Assembly (NCBI GenBank): GCA_019009955.1
Contig: CM032228.1
Span: forward strand, 103,242,001 to 103,306,000
Length of the DNA: 64,000 nt
DNA from: Riptortus pedestris
Lineage: Eukaryota; Arthropoda; Insecta; Hemiptera; Alydidae
Direction of reading: 5' to 3'
Shown: piece by piece, positions 26,011 to 40,400 of the stretch
How the letters are laid out: each line of letters begins with the position of its first letter
How positions within the stretch are numbered: position 1 is the stretch's first letter
Position numbers and translations under genes: made by a program
Notes under the pieces: generated by a model
What the model was told of the DNA's origin: nothing
Databases searched by the model: none
Seen by the model: only the letters and a program-made list of their open reading frames with translations

Positions 26011-26595
26011 AACTCTCTCTATCCAGAGTTACAAGATTGTGGAAATCATATTTATCTTCATTCTAGAATAATTAATGATAATGAAAAATACAATGAACAA
26101 TATTTTTAATACTAATTAAAGGAAAAAGATTTAGTTGCCTAATTCAAAATTCATTTTTCTTCTAAAATGTATTTTTCTGTAATCATATTAAAGTAAAAAT
26201 GAATTGGAATAAATCTCCATTTTCAGACAGTTCTCAGTCCTTGAAATTAATGTTCCATAATTGTTTCTCCTTCTCTAAGCTGTTTCACAAAAAAGTGCCA
26301 TTCAAGAATGAAAAACTATGCGTAATTGAAAATTTTGTTGACACAATGTGATACTGTTTTTTTTTTTTTTAATATTTTTGTATGGGAAAAAATATTTACC
26401 CCCATACACACATTTCAATAACGGAAATTTTATTTATTAAAAATGATTTGCTTATATTGTTATAAAAATAGTAAATATGTATTTACTGTACAAATTATTT
26501 GCATTAAACCTTACTTACTGCCTACGTAGGTAGTAACTACTATTAAGTTAGTATTATGGAGTAAACATTATAAAACTATTGTTGTCATACAAATT
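26011..26595. other. Intergenic, nothing recognised
   Basis: A T-run near 26358-26370. No supported feature. Confidence 0.5.
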
Positions 26596-26597
26596 TA

Positions 26598-26720
26598 TAT
26601 GTATATTATTATTTATTAATGACCACTTTTTGCGACTATGGCTAATTGGGATGGGTTATCTACAGGTTACCACCCTTATACTACTACCCTTTTATTACAC
26701 GTATAAAAATGGTTTTCCCA

Positions 26721-26780
<60 letters not shown>

Positions 26781-26784
26781 TATA
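26598..26784 (-). repeat. SINE 3' fragment followed by (TA)n
   Basis: TTATTTATTAATGACCACTT and TGGGTTATCTACAGGTTACC are the SINE 3' end on the minus strand. It stops near 26700 and a (TA)n follows at 26724-26784. Confidence 0.75.
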
Positions 26785-29700
26785 AAAACACATTATTTAT
26801 GTCATTTAATTTTTTTAACATAATTTCTGAAGTAACTGACATTAAAAACATGATACAAATCTACTTTTTATGTTAATTGTCTTGTTTAATTGAATAGTTT
26901 AATTTCAGTTGAACTGAAGCATAAGTTATTATTAAAGATGACTATTTGATCCAAAACTCTTCACACAATCTACAAAAAGAGAATTTCATTTTAAATTTTC
27001 TCTACTGATAGGCAATAGTTATTTATTATCCTGATCTAAAATTAATTTTTTTTTTTTAAACATTTGACATTTTATTTCTTTTTTTTTTGTGTGTGTGATG
27101 GATATTGAAGCATATAAGATACACTAGTATACTATAAGGGTTAATATGGATAATTAATATTTTGAGGCACCAATTTTATATTATCCCAATTTATATATAT
27201 TTTTTAAATGAAGAGTTGATTTCAATTCATCCAAAACTCAGTTCATATCTGACAAAAATAATCTAGTTTGAGTTCCATAAGTTCGGTAATACTGAAATCA
27301 GTGATTCATTTTGGTACCCTGTCAAGTGCCTTATTGTTATGCCTTATAGCTCTTAGTTTAAATATGAAATGCAATTAATATTTTTACACTTAAAAGTAAA
27401 AGAAAAACATATTACATAGAAATACAGTACCTAAATTAAAACACCACCATCACGTTTATAAAACGCATAAATCAAATTTGTATTTTCTTTTGTTGAATTT
27501 TTACATGGACACTACTAAATTTTATTTAAATGAGGCTTTCATTTTATTTCATAACAATATTGGCAAAAATGTTCTCTCATATCTAATATGAAGTTTCAAA
27601 TGTACAAAAGTTTTTGTTGTAAAATTTACTGCTGCATTAAATAACATTATTTGCTCTTCTATTAATGTAGGTGAATTCCTTTTTAACATTATATTGTTTA
27701 CTTCAAATGAAATAGAAAATGTATGAACATCACTTAATAATTGAAGCTGCTTACCCTGAACAGTAGCTAGTTGAGATATAATAAAACCAACCACAGAAAG
27801 AGAAGTCATTGTATGCATATTAGAAAGATCACTTATAAACCGAAAATGAATATCAGCCTAGAGTTGTTTTCACTGTGAGTGGCAGTTATGAACTGATAGG
27901 TAAGTTCTGCTACAGCTAAACTGCTGGTGAGAGAGGAGGGGAGTAGCTGTTGAAACACAGGGACTCCTTTCTGATATTGTATCTTCTCTATTTATTATTC
28001 CAAAAAAAAAAAAGTCATCAAAGAAATTTTCAGTAACTCTTAGAGATATGAAGGAGAGGGAATATGGCAAATGAGTATACTCATTCTATTATTACAATGT
28101 TTTAAAGGGGATTAAACTCCCAGCTGGTAGAGAGAGCGAGGTATATTATTTATTACAGGAAAAGCTATAATAAAAAATAATAAATTCTATGTAAAACCAC
28201 TTAGCTACTAAGACTGATTAATTTGAATTGGGTTTTCATATTCTTTTGAAAAGAAAAATTGTTTCTGGTTTATTCTATTTTAATTTATCATCCAGTTTGA
28301 GTTTAAAGTGAGCTAAAATAGTTTTCTTCTATAAAATTTAAAATATTTTTTTTTTATAATGCAACCTTGTTGAATAGCAAAATGTAAGTCTATATTTAAC
28401 ACCTACTGCTGTCTATATTTAACTACCTAGCATCTGTAATTCACTTTATAAAATATAGATATGTCTTCCAATTGCCACTTATAAATTAACTAAAAATATT
28501 AAATTTGATTGAAAGGTACCAATTGGCAAAATTCAGAAGGATTTAGTTGGGAAGAAGCTAAAATAATTTTTAGGGCATCCAAAACCTGTAAAAAAATTTC
28601 ATACATTGAGCAAATATGTAAGAATATCTTAGTAGGTTGCTACTTCTTTCTTGAGATCAAAGCTCCTCAAACTGCTACTTCATACTATCTTATTTGTTAC
28701 TTCAAAAGAAGTTGTTGATTTTTCATCCAAATATATTCTAGAGATATAAATGATTATAAAAATTGTTTTAACCTCTTAAGAGTCAGTTTCAAACGTAGTA
28801 AAGAGGGCGAGCATCGTGAACAGGCACCCTAACTTAAAACAATATTTCCATTACCTTCTGGTCAAAATGGCAAGTCAACTACCCAATAAAGAATTTACAA
28901 GAGAGATTTGGCAATTTTTTTTCTTCTTAGTTCAAAAAGATAATTCATCAATCTAAGCTTTCAAAATGGTCATTGAAACATAAATATACCTACTATAACA
29001 GTGCATAGACACTACTCACATGGGTATAATGCACAAAATTACTGTGGGAAGGTATACTATACCCAGGATCCATTTCGTAAGTATAGGCAACTGTTGGTAC
29101 TGATAGAGCCTAAGCAATTCCATATTGGGGGAGATAATGTTACAATTAATCTGTGGAGAACCTTTGCAAAGGGGGACTCAAACAACATTGTTAGCATTGA
29201 ATTACCAATTACCTGAGGGTAACAGGAACCCTTCGTTAGACGAATATGAGACCTTGTTAATATTGTATTTACACACTAAATCATGTGGTTATCTGGGAAC
29301 AGAAAAACCCGATTTCTACAGGAATGCATGTAAGGGGGGCAGCCCAGTGGTGTATGTTGAAAAATTGTAATAGGAAAGCTAGGTTTGAATTCAGAGTTTG
29401 CATACTAGATAGCATTTAGCTGTGCCATTAACATGCTTCCTGTTCAAACGTCTGTATCATGTGAAAACCCTAGATCATTATGTAGAGTCTGGTCTTCTAG
29501 TGGACTGTCTAAATTACATTTAGGTTCACCATCTAAAGTAATTTACTTCCAAAGAACTAGTATACATTTTCAAATAGTAAACAGAAAAAATGATTAGCTG
29601 TGGTAAAGAGGTTACTCGTGAGAGATCTTCATCATGAGAGGTTTAGGTTGTGAAGTCATCTAACAGTTCTACTCAATGTTAGAAAAATTCCAGGCTTCCG

Positions 29701-30899
29701 CTTCCAGACCTGATTTAGAATGAAAACTATTTTTAAAGGCAATTAGCCAAAGAAATTAGTTTAGCTGAATTGTAGTACTCCTTTCTTATCTATAATTTAT
29801 AAAGGAGCATCCAGATGCTCTGATATTGCCTATGGTATGAACTCTAAGGTTCCTTGTCATTTATTTTATGTTAAGTTCACCAATATCGCCAAGGATGGGA
29901 GTATTAAGAATGTTTTTTTTAAATGTCAGTTTGAAAATAACATTAAGTTTTTATTAATAGTAAAATTTATTTTTAATCTAAATATTTATTTATTACAAAT
30001 TTAACGTTGTGATATGTAATTTTAGAATTAATTCTCTATACATTTCATCTCATTTTATTATAAAATCGTGAATCAATCAGCTTGTGTTGTCTGGTCTTTC
30101 ATAAAATCTCTTTATTTCCTGTTTCTATGTAAAACTCAAGTTTGCCCAAGAATATGATTAAATTTATTTATTCATTATTTAACTTAAGGAAGAAATTAGC
30201 GATAAATGCTAAAGGCCTGTGAATCTTATATTTTATTTTTCAAGATTACATCTTAGGCATAAAATACAATTTTTACAGGGACAATTCTAGAAGAGTCAGT
30301 TCAACATTCATAAAGAATACAAAATTGTTTTTCTATTATAAAATAACTAACACAAACAATAATTACCTTAATTATAAATGTTTTTAAACTTGAAGTGGTA
30401 TCAAGCTTCCCTATCAAGTAGGTAACACCCTGTACTTTTATATATAGTATTAAAAATAAAATACAAACACACACATATAACAATAAATTCCTAATCATTG
30501 AGATACATTTTCTTCTTACACAAAATAAAGCTTAAGCCTAATTTAAAATGTTCTAAACTTCAATATGTCAATTGTGATTTAGAACTTGGAACAAATTAAT
30601 GCTTACAATTCAGTTACATTCAATAAATTATTCAGTCTCTTTGGTGTGATTCTAAATATCACATGAACACTATCTAAAACCTTAAGTGTTATTGATAATG
30701 TCATTTTTCATTTGTTACTAAAGTATATTGTCTTATTAACAGAAGTTAAGTAACTCAATTAGGAGGCCCCAAAGTTTCCCAATAATTAATTATACATCTA
30801 GCAATTCATATTTTTTATTTTACTTTTATATTACTCGAGTTTAGCGTTCTCATTATCAGGTAATTGATTATTTTCTTAACTAGAATCTCTAAATGTCTC

Positions 30900-30936
<37 letters not shown>

Positions 30937-31242
30937 TATTTTATTTATTTATAGTACGCAAATGTTAATATTTAACATTATGTAGGAACATTATTTTCTT
31001 GTCATCACAATGGAAAACAGTTGTTAGAAAATCCAAATTTCATGTTTTAATATATTCACACCTAATATTGTCCCATATAAATAAAAGAAACAGAATAAAT
31101 TTATTAGGTACTATATAATGTGACACTTTGCAATATGGGTGTACCAAATTAAATAATATCTAATATTTGGTTGCAACCATCATACACCATTAATGTATTA
31201 AAACTGGGTTTTCGCAATGTATACTAATCTCAGTTGTAATCA
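26785..31242. other. Region 3' of the CD36-family gene; no gene recognised
   Basis: The longest open stretch is a minus-strand frame of about 100 codons near 27549-27865 (start ATG 27818). It has no in-frame repeats and ordinary amino-acid composition, but no family I recognise. Plus-strand ORFs at 29001-29370 overlap each other and look fortuitous. (TA)n at 30905-30932. The 3' UTR of the receptor gene should lie in the last few hundred bases. Confidence 0.5.
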
Positions 31243-31405
31243 TTAATCAGTAGCCTTAGATATGTTGCTTCCATTATTTAGAAGTGGTTCCTCTGTTATG
31301 TCACTGTTCAACGCTATTTTATTGCCGACAGATATTTTTGCCTTGTCTTCATTGCTGAGAAGTGGTGTTACTGTGCCTTCAGGTAATTTAACTTCTTGAC
31401 TTCTC
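31243..31405 (-). CDS. CD36-family gene, last coding exon (cytosolic tail and stop)
   Basis: After acceptor GTGATTTCAG, one base plus 53 codons precede TAA (31245-31243). The tail of about 53 residues is longer than in human CD36. It contains two di-leucine sites, TPLLSNE and TEEPLLNN. The second has two glutamates just upstream of the leucines, as in endosomal or lysosomal sorting signals, but not at the exact spacing of the [DE]xxxL[LI] consensus. A minus-strand AATAAA at 31105-31100 is a possible polyadenylation signal about 140 bases after the stop. Confidence 0.85.
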
Positions 31406-34400
31406 CTGAAATCACAGTTGATTAAAGTCAATTTTTTCATATATGCCAGGTGAATCTGGTGCCATGAACTGACAGAGGAGGATTTAAGTGAGGAAGAACT
31501 CCTCACTGTTGATAAATACTACCCCTTCCCCCATGTGAAAGCTGCAGAGGCAATTGTGCACAGTTATTCAGATCTTTAAGTTCAAATTACAAGTTACAAT
31601 ACAGTGTTTGATAAACTTTAACATAAACCCACACACCAGGATCACCTTTCCTGAAAAATGCACCTACTAGATGAATTGATTAATACTTTTAGTAACTTGA
31701 ATGACGATGAAATGATTAACTATTGGCCAAACATACCAACAAGTTGAATACATCTTCCCATGGTAAAAACCAATAAACACCCCCATAATATTAAAAATAA
31801 AGACCTTTACAAACTAGATTGTCACTGTCACTGAAATCATGTCAGCAAAAGAATCAGTTCCAAAAAGCATAATCAATTAAAAAATAATAATAACCAAATG
31901 CTTAAAAGAATTTAGTAACTACTCCTGTTTTAATATTATCCAGTAAATTGAATTTAAAAAAGTAGAAAAAAATAATAATAATAAAATAAAAGATATAAAA
32001 TAATTTTAAAAAATACAATAAAATAATAGGTTATACATAAATATTACTCTCCACGTGCTTTTGTGTAACCAAATCAAATATAGAAAGAGCTTAAAAAATT
32101 TATGGCTCAGAAACAAAGAATTGTTGCTCAAAAAATCAATTTGAAAGAACAGATAAAAACCTTCCAAAAATGTAACTGTGGACTTTAAAAAATTGAAATC
32201 TTAATTTTTTATAACTATTAAAAAAAAATTAAACGGCATACAATTTTGGCTCGTTTCAAAGATTTAGTTCCAATAATTGTTGCTCATAAAATCTTGCGGG
32301 ACATTAATTCAGCTTTAAACTGAGAGGTCCAGGATTCATTTCAGTGGTTTTTTAACCAAAGTTACAGAATTATATATGACTTTAAGGGAGGAACACACCA
32401 AAAAGAAAAAAATGTACAGTTTATTCATGCACTACACTTAGAAATAAATTACTTCTAATTAGATGAAGTAAAATTTTAAAATTTGTTTCATACCTTTTTG
32501 ATGCTTGTAGAACTGAATATACTGCCAGGATTACTAAAATAATCCCTAGTATTATAAAGAATATACCAAAGCATTGAACGACTAAAGGTAAATGGAGTAC
32601 AATTTTGATTTGAAAGGCAAGATCTTCTGTTATAGTAGCTTTATGTTCAAACCATATGACAGGAATGTAAATTCTTGGTACGTCTTCCAAAAGTCTGAAA
32701 TAAGAAATTTTATTTTAAAAAAAGCTATTCACAACATTCAAACCCAATATCAAATTTTAAAAAATGTTTTTTTAGCACTTTATGTAAAGAAATAATTTTC
32801 CAAATCATTTTGATGGTCTTATACATAGATTGTATAAATGAAAAAAGCTCTGTTACTCATCATTGATGGGTTGAAGTGAAACAGTTTCCCGTGGAAATAT
32901 TAGATTAACCTATGCAAAAATCATCAGTAATTTTCATCACACAAAGGAAATGTTTTGTCACATATACAGTAACTGTAGTCATTTAGTTATTATACTCAGT
33001 AAGTAAAAAGTGACAATTGGATGACTTAATGTTAGAATAGTTGTTATCAGCAAAATAATTGAAATTGATGTTTTAAATATAAAGTTTTGATTAAGTAAGC
33101 ACTGAATAATCCCTTCATTTTCGTCATATTTTTGTGTTTTACAAATTTATTATTGTTAATGGTTTCAAATATATTTATCTTCAAATCAAAATATAATGAT
33201 TGTACCAACATAGAATTAGCAGGAAAAAATGGATAAAATTCTGTTTCAGCATACTGTTTTTACTTTATACCATAGAAGCATGAAGTAATGATGGAAGTCA
33301 GAATTAATTAACTAACTGTACTACCCATCATTATTAGGGTAGAATTAAAAATGATTTTCTGTGAAAATATAATAACAATTGTAACATGTAAACCTCCACA
33401 CTATGGTAGAAGAGAGAGCAAATTCTTTTCCTAACTAAAAATTACAAAAATATTTCATATCTTCATATACATGCCATTTTTATTATCTTGGAACACTAAT
33501 AAATGCTACTTGGTGACTGCAAGTTAGAAATTGGGATTTTTAAATAATCAGGACTAAAAAGTATATTTAACACAATTTATTCTTTAAATTTTTCGATGAA
33601 ACCAATATTAACAAATATATTTATGAAAATAAATTTTATTTTACCAGTATACTCCTGTCTGGCAGAAATGCTTAAAGTAGCAAATGTTGACAATACTCAT
33701 ATCCTTGATATATTTACAAAAATCACACTTCTATTGTTCACAATTATATTGACATACTCTCTTGAAACTAATAAATTCTATTTCATCATTGGAAGTTGGA
33801 CACATACCACATTAATCTCATACCATGTAAGGACTACAAAATGTATTCTGAATGCAATTTGTTCTTTACATTTTCTAGATAAAACAAATGTTAAAACGTT
33901 TGAGGAAAATGTTTTCTAATCAAGGTAAAACCCCACTAGTTGCAAATTTGAATTCTCATATATAGCTCATTAATCGTAAAGAGCTACTTATGACAATTCA
34001 AATATCGATTTGGCTCACAAATTGGAATCTACCAAGCCATTTTTAAGTGATTGGTACCGAACATGTAGACAGGCAAACAAGATTTTCACGTTTGATACCA
34101 CATTTCTTCGAATGATTTGAAATGTGGAAAACATTTATATCCACTAAGTTGAAATAGAATACCAGACAAGCATTAGTTTTAGTTATGTATGTTATATATA
34201 TATGTGTGTGCGTCCGTGTGTGTGTGTGTGTGTGTATGCATGCTTATGTGTGTCTGTATGTTCGTGTGTGTGCATGCTTATGTGTGTCTGTATGTTCGTG
34301 TGTGTGCGTGTTCATGTGTTTATAAGTTTAAACTTAGTATGAAGGCTTCTGTCAGTGAGATCTTCAACCAATTTCCAATACTTAACCCTTCTATTTGTCT

Positions 34401-37400
34401 CAAATAAATAAAAATAAGAGAATATAATTATTAAAATGACACAGTTAATGGCATCACCAAAATATATGTTTATAATCTCAAAAATATTGAAATATAAATA
34501 ACAATATTATTCTTAATGACAAACATTTTTATTTTTATTTTTATTGATGAAACTGTGTGCCATTGACTGAAGCATTAAGAAATTATTTAAAAGTCACATA
34601 CGATATATCCTTTACTGGTGACAAGAGGATGTTAATTTGAAATCTGGCTGAAACATCTAAAGGGATTCCAGTATTCTGAAATAAAAATAAAAATATATAT
34701 CATTCTTTGTTTTTTTTTTCTTGATTATATTTTTAATATGTTTATGATTTTAAAAGTCAAAATACACTGTCATATTACAAATGTGTATATTTATTGATAA
34801 ATGTAGCGCTTTCTATTTGAGAGAAACTTTTCGCCAGACATGGCAAATCCAGTAGGTAAGAAGGTTTTTTTATTTGCCAAAAAAAAAGGCCTTTTTTTCT
34901 CAAGATAATTTCATGTGTGCCATCCACCACCCATTATAATTCTTGAATATTGTATTGACATTTATAGACTTTGTAAACTTTTAAGTGGAAAATTATTTAT
35001 ATTTTGAACCACAAATTACAGTTAATAGAGCTAGTAAACAACAATAAAAAATAGTTAACTATAAACTTTCCATAAAAGTTTACATTTCTACAATAGGTTC
35101 AAATATATTGCATTAACAACCAAGCTTATTGTTGAAGTTTAAAAATACTCTTGTCTTAAAATAATAAATGGAAAGTTACTTACTGGCTCTAAAGTAATAT
35201 ACATTTCATGATTTTCATGACTTGGGATCATTCCATCCACTTGATTTCTGTAGAATGAGTCACCCAGAAAGAAATGTGGGAATGACACAAAACCAGGAGC
35301 TCCAAATCGGCAAGCTGTGACATTCAAAACTCCAGAAGGTGAGCATTCGCCTCCACAAAAGCACTGGTTTGTGGGATCTAAGGTCCCGTTGTCAAATGTA
35401 TATATATCACCAGCAAACTTATAACCTTTAAGACCTTCTATTTCGACTTCACTTGAAAATGACAAACTTAACGACCTACAGACAAAAAATATCAAAGTAT
35501 ACAGTAAAAGGTTTTTATAAGAATTCACTAAATGGTATATTATGAACTCATATGTTGTGAAATAGGTACTTTACTGAAGAATGAGAAGAGCTAAGCATTA
35601 ATAACAACCAAGTAGAGGAAAGGTCCATGGGTTCCTTTTTTTTTTTTTTTTTTTTTTTATTTTTTAAACTATTTAGATTTTTTATAAATAATATAAGGAG
35701 AATGCTATAAAGAGAAGAGTTCTAAGAAATTTAATTTGAGCCAGCATATCAAGACCATTAAATCATAGATTGGGAAAATTCTTAATAGAGTAATACGTAA
35801 TGAAGAATAAAGAAAAATATTTATAACAAATTAATATCTTGATTTTCAATAAAATTGCCATGAAAAAATCCTTATGTCTAGAACAAGGCATCAATTCAAT
35901 GAACGGAAGCTCAGGAGAAACAGAAAGCAGTGAGGTTGAGGTTTATCAGTTCTCTCGGGATGTAGGCTGGCTAATGGAGGATTAACGGAAAGATAAGAAG
36001 ATCAAAACACATCCAGTCTTAACACTTCTTTTACTATAAACAGAGTACTTTTGGGGCAAACCACCCCATCTTCAGTGCTCTGTGACACAACAAATACATT
36101 TATGAAAAAAACATGTAATATAGATAAATAATATAAGTCAATTAAAAAGTCAGGTCAATATATTAAAGAGTAAAAAACAAATATATAAACATCCAAGGTA
36201 AAACTTATAAACTAAAACATGTTCTAAATAAACAACAATTAAATCAAACATACAGTAGAATGAGCAGGAGATGGAGAGGAAATACTGACCTAGAGCTGGT
36301 CCCTATTGAGCCGACATCTCCGGCGAGACTGAGACCCTACTCGGTCGAGGGCAGCTACAGCAGAGAACGGAACATGCTTGAGCATGCCCCCCTCCCCCCT
36401 AATATTAATATTATTGTCCTTCAACATGTCCATCTTGATCCAGATCTGTTCCACCAAATCCATTTCTCTCCTTTTGTTAAGGTGGTCGAGCAGCTCGAAC
36501 TCCACAGAATTAGCTTCACGGGCCTTCTTTCAAGGTGTTTTCGTACCTCCGAAGACTTGGAAAGGTGTTCTTTTACTCTGCACCTTAACTTCCTTCCACT
36601 TTGCCCTACATATGAGCTCTGCAAGTCAAGCAAGCAATCCGCATTCTCTCATTGTACCCAATGCCTGATGCCATGAGTTTTATGTACTAAAATTATTCTT
36701 GAAACTCACCTTCTGCCAAAGGGATACTCACGAGGCGATTAATCATGTAGGTAATTCCTGAAGTTTTATATTGGGGATGTTGGTAAGAATCAGTTGGATC
36801 AAGATAGCAGAGGCGGTAGGCTTCCTATAAATGTTGAAGGAGTGAAACGGCCCCTTCCTTGAATCACTAAATCCAGAAAGCCCAACTCCCCCCCCCACTC
36901 CCCATCTCCAAAGTAAACTTTAATTGCCTATGGCAACTGTTGACGTGGTCCATAAGATCCCTCAGATCCTTCTCAGACCCCGAATAGCTTATGATGTTAT
37001 CAACATAACGCCCCCAAAAATTGATATGCTTTCAGTATGGATTGCGATTAGATACCCAAAAATTTACATTCTAAATAGTCCATAAAGAGCTCTGCAGCTA
37101 GTCGGCTAATCGTTGATCCCATCATTAGGCCCTTTTCCTGTCCATCTCCTGTTCATTCTATTGTATGTTTGATTTAATATTTGTTTATTAAGAACATGTT
37201 TTATAATTTTCACTTTGGATGTTCACATATTTATACATTTGTTTTTAACTTTTTAATACATTGTCTTTACGTTTTAATTGTTTATCAGTACCTCCGTTGT
37301 TTATCAGATCTGCCCCAAAATATATGTTTGTAGTGAATAGTTGTGGTAGACAGTTTTTTAAAACAAAAATAAATAAATATATGTGAAATATTAAAGGGAG

Positions 37401-40400
37401 CTAAAAATTGCCTTTTCGTGTATGTGAAAAGCCATGAGGTAGGCGATTTAGTATATATTGGCTTAACATGAGTGGACTAAAAATGGGGGGATATAACATT
37501 GAATAATAGTGAAACAATATTTTCTTTATTTCTAAATGTGAAACAACTCACTTTAGATATTCAAAAAATAAAGGATAGTTACTATACCTGCAGAGATCAG
37601 CAGAGAACATCTGCAATTGTGTTTTACTTTGTTCTGGTGGAAACATTTCTCCAGCCGATCCATTAATTAGACCACAAGGAGGTGGATAAAAGTTTGTTTG
37701 GTTGTTAAAGTTCCAGTTTCGAAGTGTTCCAAAAGTAAATATGTTGTTTACACCTCTATCCATTTCAAATGTTCCTTCAAAAGTATCTGACCCATTTCTC
37801 TAGAAAGGAAAGTATATTTTTATTTAAATATTATTTTTTTTAGAGAAACCATTGCATTGTAATTTTGAAACTATTTTAAAAAACATTCCTTTTTTACAAA
37901 ACCAATAAAAATTCAATTTTGATAATACAGTTTTTAACTGTTTTGTCTAATCACTATAAATGTTGGAGCCTAGACACTGAATAAGTACTCATCATGACAA
38001 TACAAATAATAAAAATAGTGGGAAATTGTAATATTTCTGCTGTTGAGAAATGTTTATAATTATATTTTTGAGCAAATAATTAATTGCTAGCCTAAAGTCT
38101 GGTTATTTTGAAGGCTATTCCCAGGTTATGTGTTTTATTTCACATATTTTTGTCATTCAGTAATCATTCTTTTCCCACATTTACAGAGGTATTTTTCAAC
38201 TTTTTAATAGCATTATATATAAGCAGTTGATCTGAGTCAGGTCGGTCAAGTTTTGTTATGCTTGGCATACTTGTCAAACATAGTATTTTGTATAATTTTA
38301 TAGCCTTCCGTAGTGGGCAAACTGTCCTTCGGATTTGCACTGGCTTTCTGCTCAGACGGTCTTCTCGTTCATAGAAAAACTAATTTTTGGCAACGTTTAG
38401 GTTGCCTTCTTCAGGCTGGTCTTTGCCACTACTGCTGCTATGTAGTCATCTGGGGGCTAAAAAAGTCAGAAGAATAGTATTTTCTCTTATTTTCATATTT
38501 CCAGGTATGTAGTAAAATGTAATTGTTCTATAGTCAGTTTTAATGAATTAATTTTGTCTTGTATTTGTATCATGAGTAGATGTGTTGAATATAGTTTGGT
38601 TTTGAATATTATTGAACTATCTGAGTAAACAAAACCATGTACACATTCTGTCCTGTTTACATTGGTGAGCATTAGTAGCATTCTTTCTCCCTCAATTGCA
38701 TGAATTATCAATAAGAAATAGGATGGAAGCTATGGAGAAAAGATGTTGGTAGTGGTGCCAACTCAAAGAAAAACTTTATAATAAACATGTTTTATGTTTA
38801 CATATTGTATTTCTTACTCTTCTTTTAATATAATATATATTTTTTTTAAATTAAATGAGCAATAACAACTAAGTTACAAGGTACTGGAAATTAAATTAAT
38901 AAATATTATTTAATATATATATAGAACATACCAGATAAAACCATGCAAATTTGTCATAAGGTGGTATTTCTAGATCTGATAATGAAGGCATCTGTGAAGC
39001 CATGTCAAGGAGTGGATCTGAGTAGCCGAAGAACAGCAAATCTCCTACGCTTTTTCTGATATAGATTTTTTGGCCTGTGGCCCATAAAGTTGTTGATAGA
39101 CCCTTTTTCATGAACAGATCTTTGTACCGTACTGCATTTGCAGCACTCTGTAAAATCAATGATTATAACCTTATTGAAGGAAATGAAAATAGCATTATTC
39201 AATCAATATCAAACATACTTATGAAATCATATAAATAAGTAAAAAAGCAAAATAATATATTAGTAAATCTAGCTTTAAAAGGCTCAAAGTGTTGGCATTG
39301 CTTGGTCTGTAATGTCACCATAATATAGAATGGAATGCATCAAGCTGTCCACTTGACCAAGCAAAGTCATATGACAGTTCTTGGTCCTTAGTGTGCTGTT
39401 GAGACAAAGACTAAGCTCAGAAATGGGATTTTTAAAAACAGGCACCAAGATCATTGATGAGCTTATGTGATGGACCATAAGACACATTAAATGTATGATT
39501 AATGCATGCTTGGAATATGGTGTTAAGTGATATGTTAGTTTACTGGTAATGTGAAATGAGTAGGAGTGGAAGTTAAGCCTTAATTTCTAGTTAAAGAAAA
39601 GTGTATTTAATAGTCCAGTCATATTACAGTTTCATTTCAGAATGAGAAGTAATGAGCTGAAAACTAGTATAGACCTTTATTTTGGCAATCTAAAAGTTGT
39701 CTCAAAAGCTTGTTATGATAATAAAAAAAGGGATCCTGAAGAAGAAGAACGGTTACGAATTGTAGATTATGTTGCTGTAGCAGGTATTATTCATGAAGAA
39801 ATTCGGTCATCTGTATTGAAACGTTTATTTCATTTCTCACAACAAGTCATAATGAAATACAGGAAAGGAAAAATAGCTAATTTAAAAACAAAACAAAAAG
39901 CACAGTAATAAGTCAAGCAATATTGGCTGCATTACAGGAACGATCATTTTCATCACACCTGCTATTAGGCCATCCTTATGTTTATAGACGATATGGATTT
40001 AAAAGACTAATAGATATGTTATATTGCTTGGGATTTGCAGCTTGGTATGGTAATAGTGTAGAGTACGATATTTCTCCAGTTTACCATCCACAGCCTCATA
40101 TTAGCTAGTGAGGTCGTACTCATGACGCGATTTTCGAAAAAAATTTCCAAATGTCCATCGATCCTACCCAGGAGATGACGAAAATGAGGTCCGTTCAAAA
40201 CTATATATAGACTCACTCACACACATATATATATTTGTCTGTTAACACTCTAGCGGTCGCAATTTTTGTTTAATCGTTAACAAACTCGGTATTTAATCGT
40301 TTTATGTAAAAAAGAAGATCAAGTTCGTTAACGGCTGAAATCGGACCAGCGGGAGGAGGGTTTAGAGGGGGGATTTTCGAAAATTCGAAATATCTGCGTT

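Noticed and set aside
33596..33919. 107-codon plus-strand ORF in a receptor intron
   Set aside because: Lies antisense in intron 34601-32695. AT-rich composition and no recognisable motif.
36260..36676. 138-codon plus-strand ORF
   Set aside because: It lies antisense to the Penelope GIY-YIG region, whose minus-strand frames carry the recognisable motifs.
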